NCBI GenBank assembly: GCA_030429735.1
Contig: JAUIET010000015.1
Coordinates: forward strand, 59,740 to 123,739
DNA from: Gammaproteobacteria bacterium
GTDB lineage: Bacteria > Pseudomonadota > Gammaproteobacteria > Pseudomonadales > JAUIET01
DNA length: 64,000 bases
Reading direction: 5' to 3'
Below the pieces are notes generated by a model, which was not told where the DNA came from, made no database searches, and worked only from the letters and a program-made list of their open reading frames with translations. This document shows positions 31,466 to 41,742 of this stretch, one piece after another (positions within the stretch are counted from its first letter, which is position 1; the number at the start of each line of letters is the position of its first letter). The translations under genes were made by a program, and so were the position numbers.

Positions 31466-33562
31466 CTAGTGCAGCGCTTGCAACGCCGATGGATCTGACC
31501 AGAAACTGGACCACAAGCTATTCCCTGAATAGTAGTACACAGCGTCATCGTGAAACACAGAGCGTCTGCCAAACCCGTTGCCGGTGCGCTGCCCGCTGTC
31601 GACGGTTTCGGTCAGCAGTTGGCCAACCGACACAAGCGTGGCCGATGTGCTCTGCGGACTGTCGATCTCAAATAGATGCAGGCCGCTGCTCTGCCACTGC
31701 TGATTCCAGATGAGTGGGTTATCTCCAGCGTCGCCATCCTGGTACAAATCTGCCGGGATTGCGAAGCGGGCATTACTGTTGTCACCCAGATAATTGGCTT
31801 GAAAGGTAAACGCGTGGCGAGTATGCAGTGCGTCGGACCATGAACCTCGATCGCCAAGACTGATACGGGAAATCGACCGAGGGTTGCTGATATCGGCGAC
31901 ATCAAACAACTCCAGCTTCAAACCTTGCATTAACGCAAATTCATTGCCGTCGTTATTAACCAGTTCTACGTCACGCCCCAGGGTCAGCAATAGTTGCTCG
32001 GATACGGGGTGCAGAAAATCAGCTACGCCCGGTACTTCCAATTCACCAGCAATCCGCGGGTCTTCCGGGTTGCTTAAGTCGATCACGTAGAGTGGGTCTA
32101 TTTGTTCAAACGTCACCATATAGGCGCGCTCTGCAAAAAAGCGCACGCCGTATAAGCGTTCGTCGGGTTTGCCAATTTCCGCTGGTCGAGATTCATTCGG
32201 AAGGGTTGCGACCGTGTCGAGTGCCACGGCCGTTTCTGATTCGCGCAGTATTGTGATGCGATGGTCGATGCTATCTGCACCTGCGTCGACTGAGTCATCA
32301 CTGAACGGCGTGATCGGACCACCACCGGAATAATCGTATTCTGATGTGATCACGCGCAGCAGACCATTGTACTCACTTAAGCGAAAATCGAGCTGTTCGC
32401 CGTGACCCAAAGTACCTGGAATTTCTGTTGAGCCGCGATAAGCCACGGAATTGCCTTCCAGATCGAATTTATGAATGATGGAAAAATCGGCACTACTGGT
32501 CTCGTCGTACTCGTAGCGTTGCGCGGTCAGGTACAACGCTTGCGTTGACATATACATGCCATAGGCCTCACCCGTGTAGCATCTCGAGCGCATGCTTTCT
32601 GGCGCGTTGAACGGAATCACGCTGATGGTGGTAATCGATGCCGAATCGGGTGTTAACTCGGAGTTGGTTGGTATGTAGCAGTCAGTTGGCGCGAGTAGCT
32701 CATCTAGCTGCCCATCTCTGCGCACCTTAGGTAACAGGTCTTGCAAGGCTACTTCATCAATTCGTGATTGCGCGTCACTCAGTTCTGCATTGCTGGCCGT
32801 ATAATGAGGCGGCATATCGGGCACGTAAGGCGTGTAACGACTGACCAGATACAACAAGCCGTTGACCTGGCGACTGGCGGTGTACGCACCGTCCAGTTCA
32901 ATGGTTGATTGAAGCTGCGGTTCAGTGGGGTTGGTAGTGTCGTACAAAGACACTCGAGTGCGTTGATTCTGCCAATACGACGGTACGAACCAACTCAATC
33001 CGCACGTGCCGTAAAACCCGCTGGACTGCAACACCACCAGCTGACCTGGCTCAGGTAAGTACATTCCCTCAACGCCCAGGTCACCGTCGAGCAAAATGCT
33101 GGACAGCGGTTCTGCGCCGGCTGTATCCGGGTCTATTTGAGAGAGTTGTACGCTGATGCGACCAAACGGTATCTCGTCATCAGAGCTGTCTGCACGGCGA
33201 AGCGTGTACATCACATTGCCGTCGTACTTGAGAATATCGGCTTCGCCGACACCGGCCTCGAGCGTATAAGTGCTGGTAAAGCCGCCAGCATCAGCGTCTG
33301 AGCTGGCTAACTCGACTGCGTTCAAAGGAGCGCCGCGCTCTACATCCAGTGCCAAAGGCGTGTTGTTAATGTCGAACGCATTTTTCAGTCCCCGTTTAAC
33401 GGCTTGCTCAAGTGTATCAGCGGAATCTGCCTGGCTGAGCATACCTGCTGCGCGAACGGGGGGTGTCACTGTGTCTGTGCTGCTGGAATTACCACCACCT
33501 CCGCAGGCAGCCAGGATACTGGCGGCAATCGCCAGGCCGAGGGTTTTTGTCATTGAAGCCAT
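31466..33562 (-). CDS. Beta-propeller domain lipoprotein
   Basis: The 698 residues start with a lipoprotein signal (hydrophobic run then ILAACGGGG, Cys at about 20) and a Gly/Ser linker. A large beta-rich region follows, with repeats such as LYLVSRYTPYV, GVRFFAERAYMVTFEQIDPLYVIDLSNPEDP and LELFDVADISNPRSIS. This matches the family of secreted proteins with a C-terminal beta-propeller (DUF2259/COG4880-like). Ca-binding-type Asp/Asn-rich loops are present. ATG 33562 is chosen because GAGGAGA lies about 7 bp upstream; the frame is open to 33715. Role unknown. Confidence 0.82.
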   Translation of the reverse strand: MASMTKTLGLAIAASILAACGGGGNSSSTDTVTPPVRAAGMLSQADSADTLEQAVKRGLKNAFDINNTPLALDVERGAPLNAVELASSDADAGGFTSTYTLEAGVGEADILKYDGNVMYTLRRADSSDDEIPFGRISVQLSQIDPDTAGAEPLSSILLDGDLGVEGMYLPEPGQLVVLQSSGFYGTCGLSWFVPSYWQNQRTRVSLYDTTNPTEPQLQSTIELDGAYTASRQVNGLLYLVSRYTPYVPDMPPHYTASNAELSDAQSRIDEVALQDLLPKVRRDGQLDELLAPTDCYIPTNSELTPDSASITTISVIPFNAPESMRSRCYTGEAYGMYMSTQALYLTAQRYEYDETSSADFSIIHKFDLEGNSVAYRGSTEIPGTLGHGEQLDFRLSEYNGLLRVITSEYDYSGGGPITPFSDDSVDAGADSIDHRITILRESETAVALDTVATLPNESRPAEIGKPDERLYGVRFFAERAYMVTFEQIDPLYVIDLSNPEDPRIAGELEVPGVADFLHPVSEQLLLTLGRDVELVNNDGNEFALMQGLKLELFDVADISNPRSISRISLGDRGSWSDALHTRHAFTFQANYLGDNSNARFAIPADLYQDGDAGDNPLIWNQQWQSSGLHLFEIDSPQSTSATLVSVGQLLTETVDSGQRTGNGFGRRSVFHDDAVYYYSGNSLWSSFWSDPSALQALH

Positions 33563-33859
33563 TGTTTGTATCTCCTCTCCCATTTGACCTGCTCTTCCGT
33601 ACTCATACTGCGAAACATCATGCAGGCGCAAAACCACAGCATAGGCCCAAGCCTTACTATGAACTGTTGTAGTTGTGCGCAAAAGTGTTAAAAAATGTAG
33701 GCAGATAAACGGCATGTGCGGTTACACTTTTTCACACAAATTGCACCAAACAGCTAACAAATACACAGATCGCGCCAGCTATCCTTAGTGATTGGCGTCT
33801 GACTCACATTGTTGTGCTGAGGTGGCGAACCGAGACGCTTAGACGAGCGAGAGAAATTG

Positions 33860-34747
33860 ATGGGCGAGGGTATTTCAAACAGTACGCGCAGTACCATGAG
33901 CACGCTGCTTATGCTGTTTGTACTGGGTTTGGCTGCAGGACCAATGGTTGTCGCAGCAGACACCTCGGCGAATTCGCCAAACAGTAAAAACTGGTCCGCC
34001 GGATTGGCGCTTGGCGCCGGTCAGCGCAGCAATCCCCTGGTTGCCGGCGACGATATCGATTTATGGTGGACGCTGGACTTTGCCTGGTTCGGTGAACGAT
34101 GGTTCTTTGACAACGGTGATCTTGGCTACCTGTTAAAAGATCATCCGCTATTCACAATAAACTGGGTGGCACGGGTGAACACCGAGCGGGCGTTTTTTTC
34201 AGGCATTAGCGAAGGGCTGTTTCGTGGCACTGAGTTTGGTGCGGGCTCTCCGGGGTTGGAAGTGGGCGAACAACAACCGGTATTGGACGGAGACTCAACG
34301 ATCCGTATTCCTGATAGAGACTACGCGCTGGAAACCGGGCTTGAAATTCTGACCAATGGTTTATGGGGCAATCTTCAGGGCCAGGTGTTGGCAGATGTGA
34401 GTGGAGTGCATAACGGTTACGAAGCATGGCTTAGTTACAGCGCAGACTGGATTCGTGGCCGTCTTCTTGTCAGCCCCAGTGTAACCCTTAACTGGAAAAG
34501 CCAACGGCAGAACGACTATTACTACGGCGTGCGAGCACATGAAGCCCAAAATGGCTTGAGCGCTTATCAGGCAAGCTCAGGGATTAATGCCGCGGCCAAG
34601 CTTTCCGCGGTCTATTACCTAACTGAACGCTGGCGTTTTTTTGCTACAGCGAATATTGAGAAAATCAATGCGTCGGCGGCGGACAGCCCGCTATTGAAAG
34701 ATGATCAAATAGTGTCGTATTTCGCTGGTGTCCACTATGCATTTTAG
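33860..34747 (+). CDS. MipA/OmpV-family outer-membrane protein
   Basis: The 295-residue protein has a signal peptide (about 14-33, cleavage near VVAADT) and a predicted 12-strand barrel. The conserved MipA opening is visible: GLALGAGQRSNPLVAGDD, then DLWWTLDFAWFGERWFFDNGDLGY. It ends with aromatic-terminated strands (SYFAGVHYAF). MipA proteins scaffold murein hydrolases in E. coli, while others act in envelope stress or resistance. A TTG one codon upstream is in frame. It is the first gene of a run with DUF3019, a two-component system and an RND pump. Confidence 0.88.
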   Translation: MGEGISNSTRSTMSTLLMLFVLGLAAGPMVVAADTSANSPNSKNWSAGLALGAGQRSNPLVAGDDIDLWWTLDFAWFGERWFFDNGDLGYLLKDHPLFTINWVARVNTERAFFSGISEGLFRGTEFGAGSPGLEVGEQQPVLDGDSTIRIPDRDYALETGLEILTNGLWGNLQGQVLADVSGVHNGYEAWLSYSADWIRGRLLVSPSVTLNWKSQRQNDYYYGVRAHEAQNGLSAYQASSGINAAAKLSAVYYLTERWRFFATANIEKINASAADSPLLKDDQIVSYFAGVHYAF

Positions 34748-35150
34748 AGTTCTGAGTTACATTGCGTGGTTGGTAATAGCGATAGCATTACCTACGACCG
34801 CCACTGAGCCACCAGATGCAACTATTGATGCCACGCCAAAACTTTGCGTTGTTCGTAAGGTTGGGGAGTGGTGCACGATTGACGTGCAATTGGCATGGCG
34901 GTCGAACAAGCAGCAGCATTATTGTATTCGAAAGTCCAAGCAAGATGCGGTATTGCACTGTTGGCCCTCAGCCCGAGTGGGGGAATTTCTGGACCATTTG
35001 AACGCCACAGAAAATACGCACTACCAGCTGGTCTGGCTAAACAATGGTGTTGAATCCATTCTTGACGATGACACGCTCACCGTGGTGCATGTTGTGCCTG
35101 AAGATAGGCGCCGCGCACGGCGACGAAAGCACATTTGGAGTGTCTTCTAA
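34737..35150 (+). CDS. DUF3019 periplasmic protein
   Basis: The 137-residue protein has a signal peptide (about 1-23) and four cysteines in two pairs (LCVVRKVGEWCTIDVQL; YCIRKSKQDAVLHCWP). It ends in an RRRARRRKH tail. This fits DUF3019, which regularly accompanies MipA and two-component genes. Start ATG 34737 overlaps the mipA end; the stop overlaps the response-regulator start. It may be a periplasmic sensor accessory, by inference from linkage only. Confidence 0.85.
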   Translation: MHFRVLSYIAWLVIAIALPTTATEPPDATIDATPKLCVVRKVGEWCTIDVQLAWRSNKQQHYCIRKSKQDAVLHCWPSARVGEFLDHLNATENTHYQLVWLNNGVESILDDDTLTVVHVVPEDRRRARRRKHIWSVF

Positions 35151-35860
35151 TGATTGATATTCTGCTGGTCGAAGATGATGAACGACTGGCGAGCTTAACA
35201 CGCACCTACCTGGAGCAAAACAATCTAACTGTTGCTGTAGAGCACCGGGGTGACACCGCCCTTGCGCAATTCCAGCAACTGCAACCACGCATGCTTATTC
35301 TGGACGTGATGCTACCGGGCATAGATGGCATTGAAGTGTGCAAGCAATTACGCCAGAGGTTCAGCGGGCCAATCCTGATGCTAACGGCCAAGGGCAATGA
35401 TATTGACCAGGTAATGGGTTTGGAAACAGGTGCTGACGATTACGTGATAAAACCGGCAGACCCTATGGTGTTGCTGGCCAGGGTGCGGGCTTTGTTGCGC
35501 AGGGTTGACGATCAGAAAACCAATTCTCCATCCCTTCAGGCACAAGAAGTGACGCTGGGCTGTCTGCATGTTAATGCCAGCAATCAAACTGTGGTTCTGG
35601 ATGGTCAGCCTGTCGAATTCAGTACCCAGGAGTTTGCGCTGTTGTGGGAGTTAACCTGCAGTGCGGGCACCATTCTCAGCCGGGATGAATTGTTCAAGCG
35701 CATTCGTGGCATTGAATACGACGGTATGGATCGGTCCATCGATGTGCGAATTTCAAAAATTCGCAAAAAACTGGGCGATGATCCGCAAAACCCGCAGAAA
35801 ATAAAAACCGTTTGGGGGAAAGGGTACCTGCTAAGCCCCGATGCCTGGGGCGCACAATAA
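35150..35860 (+). CDS. OmpR/PhoB-family response regulator
   Basis: The 236 residues have a receiver domain (about 2-113), with acidic residues VEDDE, the phosphoacceptor in LILDVMLPG and Lys in VIKPADP. A winged-helix DNA-binding domain follows (about 135-232, with RGIEYDGMDRSIDVRISKIRKKLGDD). Start and stop both overlap neighbours (TAATG), so it is translationally coupled to DUF3019 and to the histidine kinase. Likely targets are mipA and the pump genes. Confidence 0.93.
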   Translation: MIDILLVEDDERLASLTRTYLEQNNLTVAVEHRGDTALAQFQQLQPRMLILDVMLPGIDGIEVCKQLRQRFSGPILMLTAKGNDIDQVMGLETGADDYVIKPADPMVLLARVRALLRRVDDQKTNSPSLQAQEVTLGCLHVNASNQTVVLDGQPVEFSTQEFALLWELTCSAGTILSRDELFKRIRGIEYDGMDRSIDVRISKIRKKLGDDPQNPQKIKTVWGKGYLLSPDAWGAQ

Positions 35861-37176
35861 TGCAGCAGCACTCCACAGTGGGCCGTCGTTTTATGTTTCG
35901 TTCACTGTTACTGTTGTTTCTGGGTCTGGTCGCTGTTGGTTTTGTGCTGGATAACGTGTTGCAACGTGCGGATCAGCGGTCCAGTGATTCAGAACAGCTC
36001 GCATGGATTGGCGCCTCTGCGTTATTGCTTGAGCAACAGCTTAGCCAGCATGCTGCATCAGACTGGTCTACTGTTCTAAAAGCCTTTTCTGAGCAATCAT
36101 CCGTTCAGGTGAGCGTGTTGAGTATGGAGCAGCTTGCCATGCCCGGTAGCGTCAATGCGGCACTGCGTGCGCGTGACACAGTCCCTCTGTATGGTGCGGG
36201 TGGTCAAGTACAGTACCTTCGAATGCTGAAGCAGCAAGCGCCTGGTGACTCTCCCCGTGTGCTGTCATTTAGCCTGGATAAGCAGAACGTAGCGAAACCT
36301 ACCTGGCACTGGCTAAGTTACTTGTACTATGCAGCGGTGTTTTGCTTGCTGGCCTGGTGGATGCGACCCCTGGTACGTGATATTGAGCTGCTCAACAGTG
36401 CCGCAGAAAAATTGGGGCAGGACATTCATGCAGACACACCGGAACTGAAAAAGGTAAAAGAGTTAAGCGCGCTGGCCACCGCGTTTGGCAATATGGCAGA
36501 TCGTTTGCGTGCCATGGTGTTGGGTCAGAAAGAAATGACCAATGCCTTATCACACGAGCTTCGTACACCGCTTGCACGCGCAAAGTTTGCGATCGCCGTA
36601 CTTGATCAGCAGGTGGACCCGAAGTTGCGCGAAGAGCTGCAAAAGGTTGGCGCTGACATCAATGAATTCGATGCGCTGGTAGCCAGGATGCTGGACTACG
36701 CGCGGCTTGACGATCCGGCGACGCATTTTCAACCGCAGCTAATTTCGGTGCGGCCCTGGCTGGAAGATCTGTGTGCCAAAACTCGTTCTGACGAGTTAGG
36801 GTTAGTGTACTGCATTGACGTGGACCCCATTGCTGAGCGCGTATACGCTGATGAAGTGTTGCTGGCCCTGGCGTTTAGTAATTTATTCAGTAATGCGTTG
36901 CGCTACGCACGGTCAACAATCCACATCCAGTGTGACGGTAATGCCAAACAGTGGCGTTTACGTGTTGCCGATGATGGCCCGGGCATACCCGAGGCGGAGT
37001 TGGACAACGTATTTAAACCATTTACGCGACTTGATAAAAGCAGAGACAGAGACACCGGTGGCCACGGACTGGGTTTGGCTATTGTGGCCCGAATTGCTGC
37101 CTTGCATGGTGGTGAGTGCGTAGTAGGGCGCTCGCCGCAAGCCGGTGCTCAATTTCAGATCAGAATACCTCAATAA
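35860..37176 (+). CDS. Sensor histidine kinase
   Basis: The 438 residues have membrane segment 1 (about 10-29), a short periplasmic sensor (about 30-145), and membrane segment 2 (about 148-168). A HAMP-like linker (about 170-225), dimerisation domain with NALSHELRTPLARAKF (phospho-His about 231), and HATPase domain with NLFSNALRYA and DDGPGIPE complete it. ATG overlaps the regulator stop. It shows RstB-like organisation. The signal is unknown, and the MipA and DUF3019 neighbours point to an envelope cue. Confidence 0.93.
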   Translation: MQQHSTVGRRFMFRSLLLLFLGLVAVGFVLDNVLQRADQRSSDSEQLAWIGASALLLEQQLSQHAASDWSTVLKAFSEQSSVQVSVLSMEQLAMPGSVNAALRARDTVPLYGAGGQVQYLRMLKQQAPGDSPRVLSFSLDKQNVAKPTWHWLSYLYYAAVFCLLAWWMRPLVRDIELLNSAAEKLGQDIHADTPELKKVKELSALATAFGNMADRLRAMVLGQKEMTNALSHELRTPLARAKFAIAVLDQQVDPKLREELQKVGADINEFDALVARMLDYARLDDPATHFQPQLISVRPWLEDLCAKTRSDELGLVYCIDVDPIAERVYADEVLLALAFSNLFSNALRYARSTIHIQCDGNAKQWRLRVADDGPGIPEAELDNVFKPFTRLDKSRDRDTGGHGLGLAIVARIAALHGGECVVGRSPQAGAQFQIRIPQ

Positions 37177-37249
37177 CGATCTAAATCTTTTCTTCGCAGC
37201 CTACCATGTTTGCTATTAATAGCGTTGAATAGCCCTTAGAATACAGCGC

Positions 37250-38452
37250 ATGAGCAGTAAGCGCGTATACATGCTGCCAATCATTGTATTGCTGATTGGC
37301 GCTGCGGTTGTACTTTTCCTGGCAAATGGAAAGCCTCCTCCGAAAACGCAAGAGCCGGCCGCTAGAAGCGCGTTACCGGTTGACACTTTGTTGGTGTCAC
37401 CTGGCCCGCGAACAATCACTGTGTTTACCCAGGGTACTGTGCAAGCACGCCAGGCAATAGATCTGGTGGCTGAAGTGGCTGGAAAAGTAGTCAGCGTAGA
37501 GCCACAGTTTGTTGCCGGTGGTTTTTTTGCAAAAGATCAAACACTGCTGCGAATAGAACCCGGTGATTACGAGTTTGCCGTGGCACAAGCAAAAGCGCGC
37601 GTTGCTGAGGCCGAAGAGCAATTGGCAACCACCCGCGGCCAGGCTTTGCAGGCCAAACGCGAATGGCGCGAGCTCGGTAATCAAACCGCGAATGATCTGT
37701 TTTTAAGAAAACCCCAGCTGGCACGCGCCGAAGCGCAGCTTGCGGCTGCCAGGTCGCAATTACGCAAAGCACGAATGGATGTAAAACGAACGAAGCTCAG
37801 CGTACCGTTTACCGGCCGGGTGAAAGAAACTTATGTCAATCTGGGGCAGTATGTCGCGCCTGCGCAGCGCGTAGCGAATGTGTATTCAATAGACACCGCG
37901 GAAGTTCGGCTGCCTTTGAGCGATAGGCAATTGGGTTTGCTTGATTTGTCGCTGCGCGACACCGAGCTTGGCAGCAAAGAGATTCCAGTTGTCTTAAAAG
38001 GCCGATCTGGCGGTAAGGACTGGCAATGGACTGCGCGCTTGATTCGAACGGAAGCGGCAGTGGATGAACAAACTCGGGTAGTCTATGCGGTTGCTGAAGT
38101 GCGTAAGCCCTACCAATACGGGTCAGATGAAACACGCCCACCACTGACCGTTGGCCAGTTTGTACAAGCTGAGATCAGGGGTCGAGCATTGCAATCTGTT
38201 GTACAGATTCCACGCGACGCGTTGCGCGCTAACGATACCGTATGGTTGTTGACGCCAGATTCAACATTGGACATTCGCCACGTCAATGTGGAGCAGTATA
38301 CGAGCGAACACGCCGTTATTTCCGGTTTGCCTGATGGCAGCCATGAGTTGATTGTCAGTGGTATTCCCCTGCCAGTGAAGGATATGCGCTTGCAGGCACC
38401 AGAACGTCAACCGGGCCTGGTGCTTGATGCGCCGACAACAAAAGAGTCATGA
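37250..38452 (+). CDS. RND efflux periplasmic adaptor (membrane fusion protein)
   Basis: The 400 residues have an N-terminal membrane anchor (about 7-24), a biotinyl-lipoyl half-domain, and a helical hairpin (about 110-180, rich in Ala, Glu and Arg). The second half-domain includes KLSVPFTGRVKETYVNLGQYV. Beta-barrel and membrane-proximal domains follow. It bridges an inner-membrane RND pump to an outer-membrane channel. Its stop overlaps the pump start (ATGA). No TolC-like gene is present in the window. It is 73 bp after the histidine kinase, so joint control is likely. Confidence 0.92.
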   Translation: MSSKRVYMLPIIVLLIGAAVVLFLANGKPPPKTQEPAARSALPVDTLLVSPGPRTITVFTQGTVQARQAIDLVAEVAGKVVSVEPQFVAGGFFAKDQTLLRIEPGDYEFAVAQAKARVAEAEEQLATTRGQALQAKREWRELGNQTANDLFLRKPQLARAEAQLAAARSQLRKARMDVKRTKLSVPFTGRVKETYVNLGQYVAPAQRVANVYSIDTAEVRLPLSDRQLGLLDLSLRDTELGSKEIPVVLKGRSGGKDWQWTARLIRTEAAVDEQTRVVYAVAEVRKPYQYGSDETRPPLTVGQFVQAEIRGRALQSVVQIPRDALRANDTVWLLTPDSTLDIRHVNVEQYTSEHAVISGLPDGSHELIVSGIPLPVKDMRLQAPERQPGLVLDAPTTKES

Positions 38453-41400
38453 ATAAACTGATTGCCTGGTTTGTTCACAACCCCATCGCGGCCAATATTC
38501 TGATGGTGTTGATTGCCGCCGGCGGCCTGTCGACCTTGCCAGGAATTGATAAAGAATTTTTCCCACAGCGCAAAGTAGACACTGTCTTTGTATCTGTTGC
38601 TTATCCTGGCGCCGGGCCGGCCGAGGTAGAGCAGCAAATTTCCATTCGCATCGAAGAGGCGTTAGACAGTGTTGATGGTATTGAGCGCTTAACGTCGACG
38701 TCTGTTGAAGGTTTTGGAACGGTAACAGCGGAAGTAGCGAGCGGTTTTGACACGCTAAGTGTGCTCAATCAAATCAAGTCACAGGTCGATTCAATTAATA
38801 CGTTTCCGGCAGAGTCTGAACAACCACAAGTTGCCCAGCAGCTGTGGAAGTCATACGTGCTCAGAGTCAGTATCGCAGGTGACATTGGCGAAGCAAATCT
38901 CAAGGAACTGGGTCTACAGGTAAAAGACGAGTTGTCGGTTTTGCCAGACGTGCAAATTGTCGAGCCCTCTGGTATTCGCGATTATGAACTGGCCATAGAG
39001 GTATCCGAACAACAGATGCGTCGACACGGCTTGACCTTTGACGACGTGGCGCGCGCGGTGCGTGGCGAGTCTCTGAACCTGCCCGCTGGCAAGATACGGT
39101 CTGCGGATGGTGACCTACAGCTGCAAACCCGTAACCAGGCCTATGAGCGCTCTGATTTTGAGCAGATCAGCGTGATTACGCGTGAAGACGGTACCCGTGT
39201 TCGCCTCGGCGATGTAGCTACCGTGAAAGACGGCTTTGAGGAAAGTGACGTTGGCCGCCGATTCAATGGCATGCGTGCAATTACACTGGATGTGTACATG
39301 TCCAACAATCCCAATATTGGGCACACCAGTGACGCGGTGAACGCGTATGTTGAAGGCTTACGCGCACGTTTGCCACCTGGCGTGGTGGTGGAAGCATGGC
39401 AAAACATGAATGATGGTTTCGAAGGCCGGGTTCGCACCTTGTTAAGCAATGGCATTGGCGGTTTGGTGTTGGTGTTTGCGTTATTGCTGCTGTTCCTCAG
39501 ACCGATGTTGGCGCTTTGGGTATCTATTGGGATTGGCGTGGCGTTTTTGGGCGCGTTCTGGTGGTTACCGGCAACGGGCACCAGCCTGAATATTGTGTCG
39601 CTGTTTGCCTTCATACTTATTCTTGGCATTGTAGTGGACGACGCGATTATCGTGGCCGAGTCGGTGTACGGCCAGCAAGCGTCCGGGCAGTCTGGAATTG
39701 ATGGGGCGATTATTGGCACACAGCTGGTCTTAAAACCTGTATTTTTCGCCGTACTCACCACCATGGTAGTGTTCGGCACGTTTTACTTTCTGCCGGATGA
39801 GCACACAGAAGCCATTCATATTGCAGCGGTGGTGTTACTGGCGCTGGTTTTTTCATTGATTGAATGCTTGCTGATTCTGCCCAGTCACTTAGCGCACATG
39901 CGCCCTGAAGTACCAAGTAATTTGCCGGGTTTAAAGCAGCTGGATGAACTGCGTGCGCGATTGAATGCGGGAATGGTGTCGTTTACCGAAAACCGCTACA
40001 AACCTGTGCTGGAGGCGTGCCTGGCCTGGCGTTGGTTAACCCTGTCGGTATTTGTTGTGGTGCTGTTTATTTGCGGCGCTATGTACAGCGGTGGATGGGT
40101 GCTGCGTAGCTTTGCACCGATTGTTGAATCGGATTTTCTGATTGCCAATGTTGAGGGATACGAAGGCACCGCATTCCAGGAACTGGATAAAGTAATGACT
40201 CAGATAGAGTCGGCGGCGTACGCTGTAAAAGAAGAAGTGAACAGCGGCAAGCAGGAAACCATCGGTCATATAGAGGCTGCGATCTGGGGTGGCAATAATG
40301 TCTATGTTGCAATTGAGTTGAGTGATTTCGATAACATGCCCTATACCAATGAGGAATTGGTTGGAAAATGGCGCGACAGCATCGGAGAGTTGCACGGCAT
40401 AAAGGAGTATTCGCTGCGTTCGGTCATTTTCGACAACGGTAAAGATCTGCAGTTTGAAATCAGCGCGCCTACGCTGGAGAGTTTACAAACCAGCTCACAA
40501 AAAATTGTAGCGGCGCTGAATCGTTTTTCCGATGTGTCGAATGTTCGCAGTTCGCTGGACAATCCCAGACCGGAAATTGCACTGACCCTGAAGCCGGAAG
40601 CTGACACATTGAACCTCACCCAGGCCGAGCTTGCCAGCCAGGTAAGGCGGGCATTTTACGGTGAAGAAGTGCAGCGAATTCCACGTTTGCGAGAAGACGT
40701 GAAAGTCATGGTTCGTTACCCGCGCGAGCAACGCGAGTCGCTGGAATCCATGCTGAATATGAAAATACGAACGCAAACCGGCGAAGAACTGCCATTTGAA
40801 GCGGTGGCTGATATTGAATATCAGGACAGCTATACAAAAATAGAACGCGTGGACAGGCGTCGGTCTGCATTGGTGACAGCCGACCTGGCGGAGGGCGCGC
40901 AGGCATTCCAGGTAATAGGTGAGTTGTATGCGAACGACTTCGCTGCAATACAAAAGGAACACCCCGAGCTATTGATCAAGCTGGAAGGCGAGCAGGAAGA
41001 GGCGCGCGAATTTGAAACTGCGGTGCAAGCCCTGGTCACAGCCACCATGATTATTGTGTTTGGCATCATGGCTGTGGTGTTTCATTCGTACTGGCAGCCA
41101 TTCCTGATCGTAACCGCCATTCCGTTTGGCTTGGTTGGTGCAATAATTGGCCATATTATTATTGGTCGTGAAATCAGTATGTTTTCCCTGCTCGGCATAT
41201 TGGCGTGTGCGGGCGTGGTGGTGAACGACAACCTGGTGCTGGTAGATCGGGTGAATCGCTATCGTGAGGAAGGAAAACAGATATGGGATGCTATTGTGAG
41301 TGGTGCGACCGACCGCTTCAGAGCAATCATACTGACCTCGCTAACAACATTTGTTGGCTTGTTGCCAATAATGATGGAGCGCAGCGTTCAGGCGCAATTT

Positions 41401-41544
41401 CTAATACCTATGGTTGCATCGTTGGCGTTTGGTGTGTTGTTTGCCACGTTCGTTACCCTGTTGTTCACACCCGCTTTATACCTGGCGGGTGAAACCTTGC
41501 GCGATTACTTAAAGAACCTGGTAGGCACCAGACAAGCTGCGTAA
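38449..41544 (+). CDS. RND efflux permease (AcrB/MexB superfamily)
   Basis: This 1031-residue proton-driven inner-membrane transporter has 12 membrane segments, the first at about 12-32, and two large periplasmic loops. Segment 4 contains the GIVVDDAIIVAE motif with the proton-relay Asp pair, and the second half has GVVVNDNLVLVDR. It is closest by feel to the HAE-type subgroup found with short adaptors. The substrate cannot be predicted. It overlaps the adaptor gene by 4 bp. Confidence 0.93.
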   Translation: MNKLIAWFVHNPIAANILMVLIAAGGLSTLPGIDKEFFPQRKVDTVFVSVAYPGAGPAEVEQQISIRIEEALDSVDGIERLTSTSVEGFGTVTAEVASGFDTLSVLNQIKSQVDSINTFPAESEQPQVAQQLWKSYVLRVSIAGDIGEANLKELGLQVKDELSVLPDVQIVEPSGIRDYELAIEVSEQQMRRHGLTFDDVARAVRGESLNLPAGKIRSADGDLQLQTRNQAYERSDFEQISVITREDGTRVRLGDVATVKDGFEESDVGRRFNGMRAITLDVYMSNNPNIGHTSDAVNAYVEGLRARLPPGVVVEAWQNMNDGFEGRVRTLLSNGIGGLVLVFALLLLFLRPMLALWVSIGIGVAFLGAFWWLPATGTSLNIVSLFAFILILGIVVDDAIIVAESVYGQQASGQSGIDGAIIGTQLVLKPVFFAVLTTMVVFGTFYFLPDEHTEAIHIAAVVLLALVFSLIECLLILPSHLAHMRPEVPSNLPGLKQLDELRARLNAGMVSFTENRYKPVLEACLAWRWLTLSVFVVVLFICGAMYSGGWVLRSFAPIVESDFLIANVEGYEGTAFQELDKVMTQIESAAYAVKEEVNSGKQETIGHIEAAIWGGNNVYVAIELSDFDNMPYTNEELVGKWRDSIGELHGIKEYSLRSVIFDNGKDLQFEISAPTLESLQTSSQKIVAALNRFSDVSNVRSSLDNPRPEIALTLKPEADTLNLTQAELASQVRRAFYGEEVQRIPRLREDVKVMVRYPREQRESLESMLNMKIRTQTGEELPFEAVADIEYQDSYTKIERVDRRRSALVTADLAEGAQAFQVIGELYANDFAAIQKEHPELLIKLEGEQEEAREFETAVQALVTATMIIVFGIMAVVFHSYWQPFLIVTAIPFGLVGAIIGHIIIGREISMFSLLGILACAGVVVNDNLVLVDRVNRYREEGKQIWDAIVSGATDRFRAIILTSLTTFVGLLPIMMERSVQAQFLIPMVASLAFGVLFATFVTLLFTPALYLAGETLRDYLKNLVGTRQAA

Positions 41545-41742
41545 GCGTGGCGCTGCTTGAAGCGCAGCCTTGGTATTGAATAATAGAGCGGCTTTTTTAG
41601 CCTTAGTTTTGGGCTTTGTCTTGGGTTTAGTCTTAGGCTTTGTCGTCGTCGTTTGTGGCCTTGGCGACTATGTGAGCTAGTCGTCATGGTCAGTGCTTTG
41701 AGCTTGGCGCATAATAGTCGTCTGTTCCAAAGAGCCCGCTAC

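Noticed and set aside
41545..41742. Low-complexity TTTGGGCTTTGTCTTGGG-like tract before the MBL gene
   Set aside because: Could be a leader or terminator, but the repeats are short and irregular, with no clear hairpin followed by a T-run.
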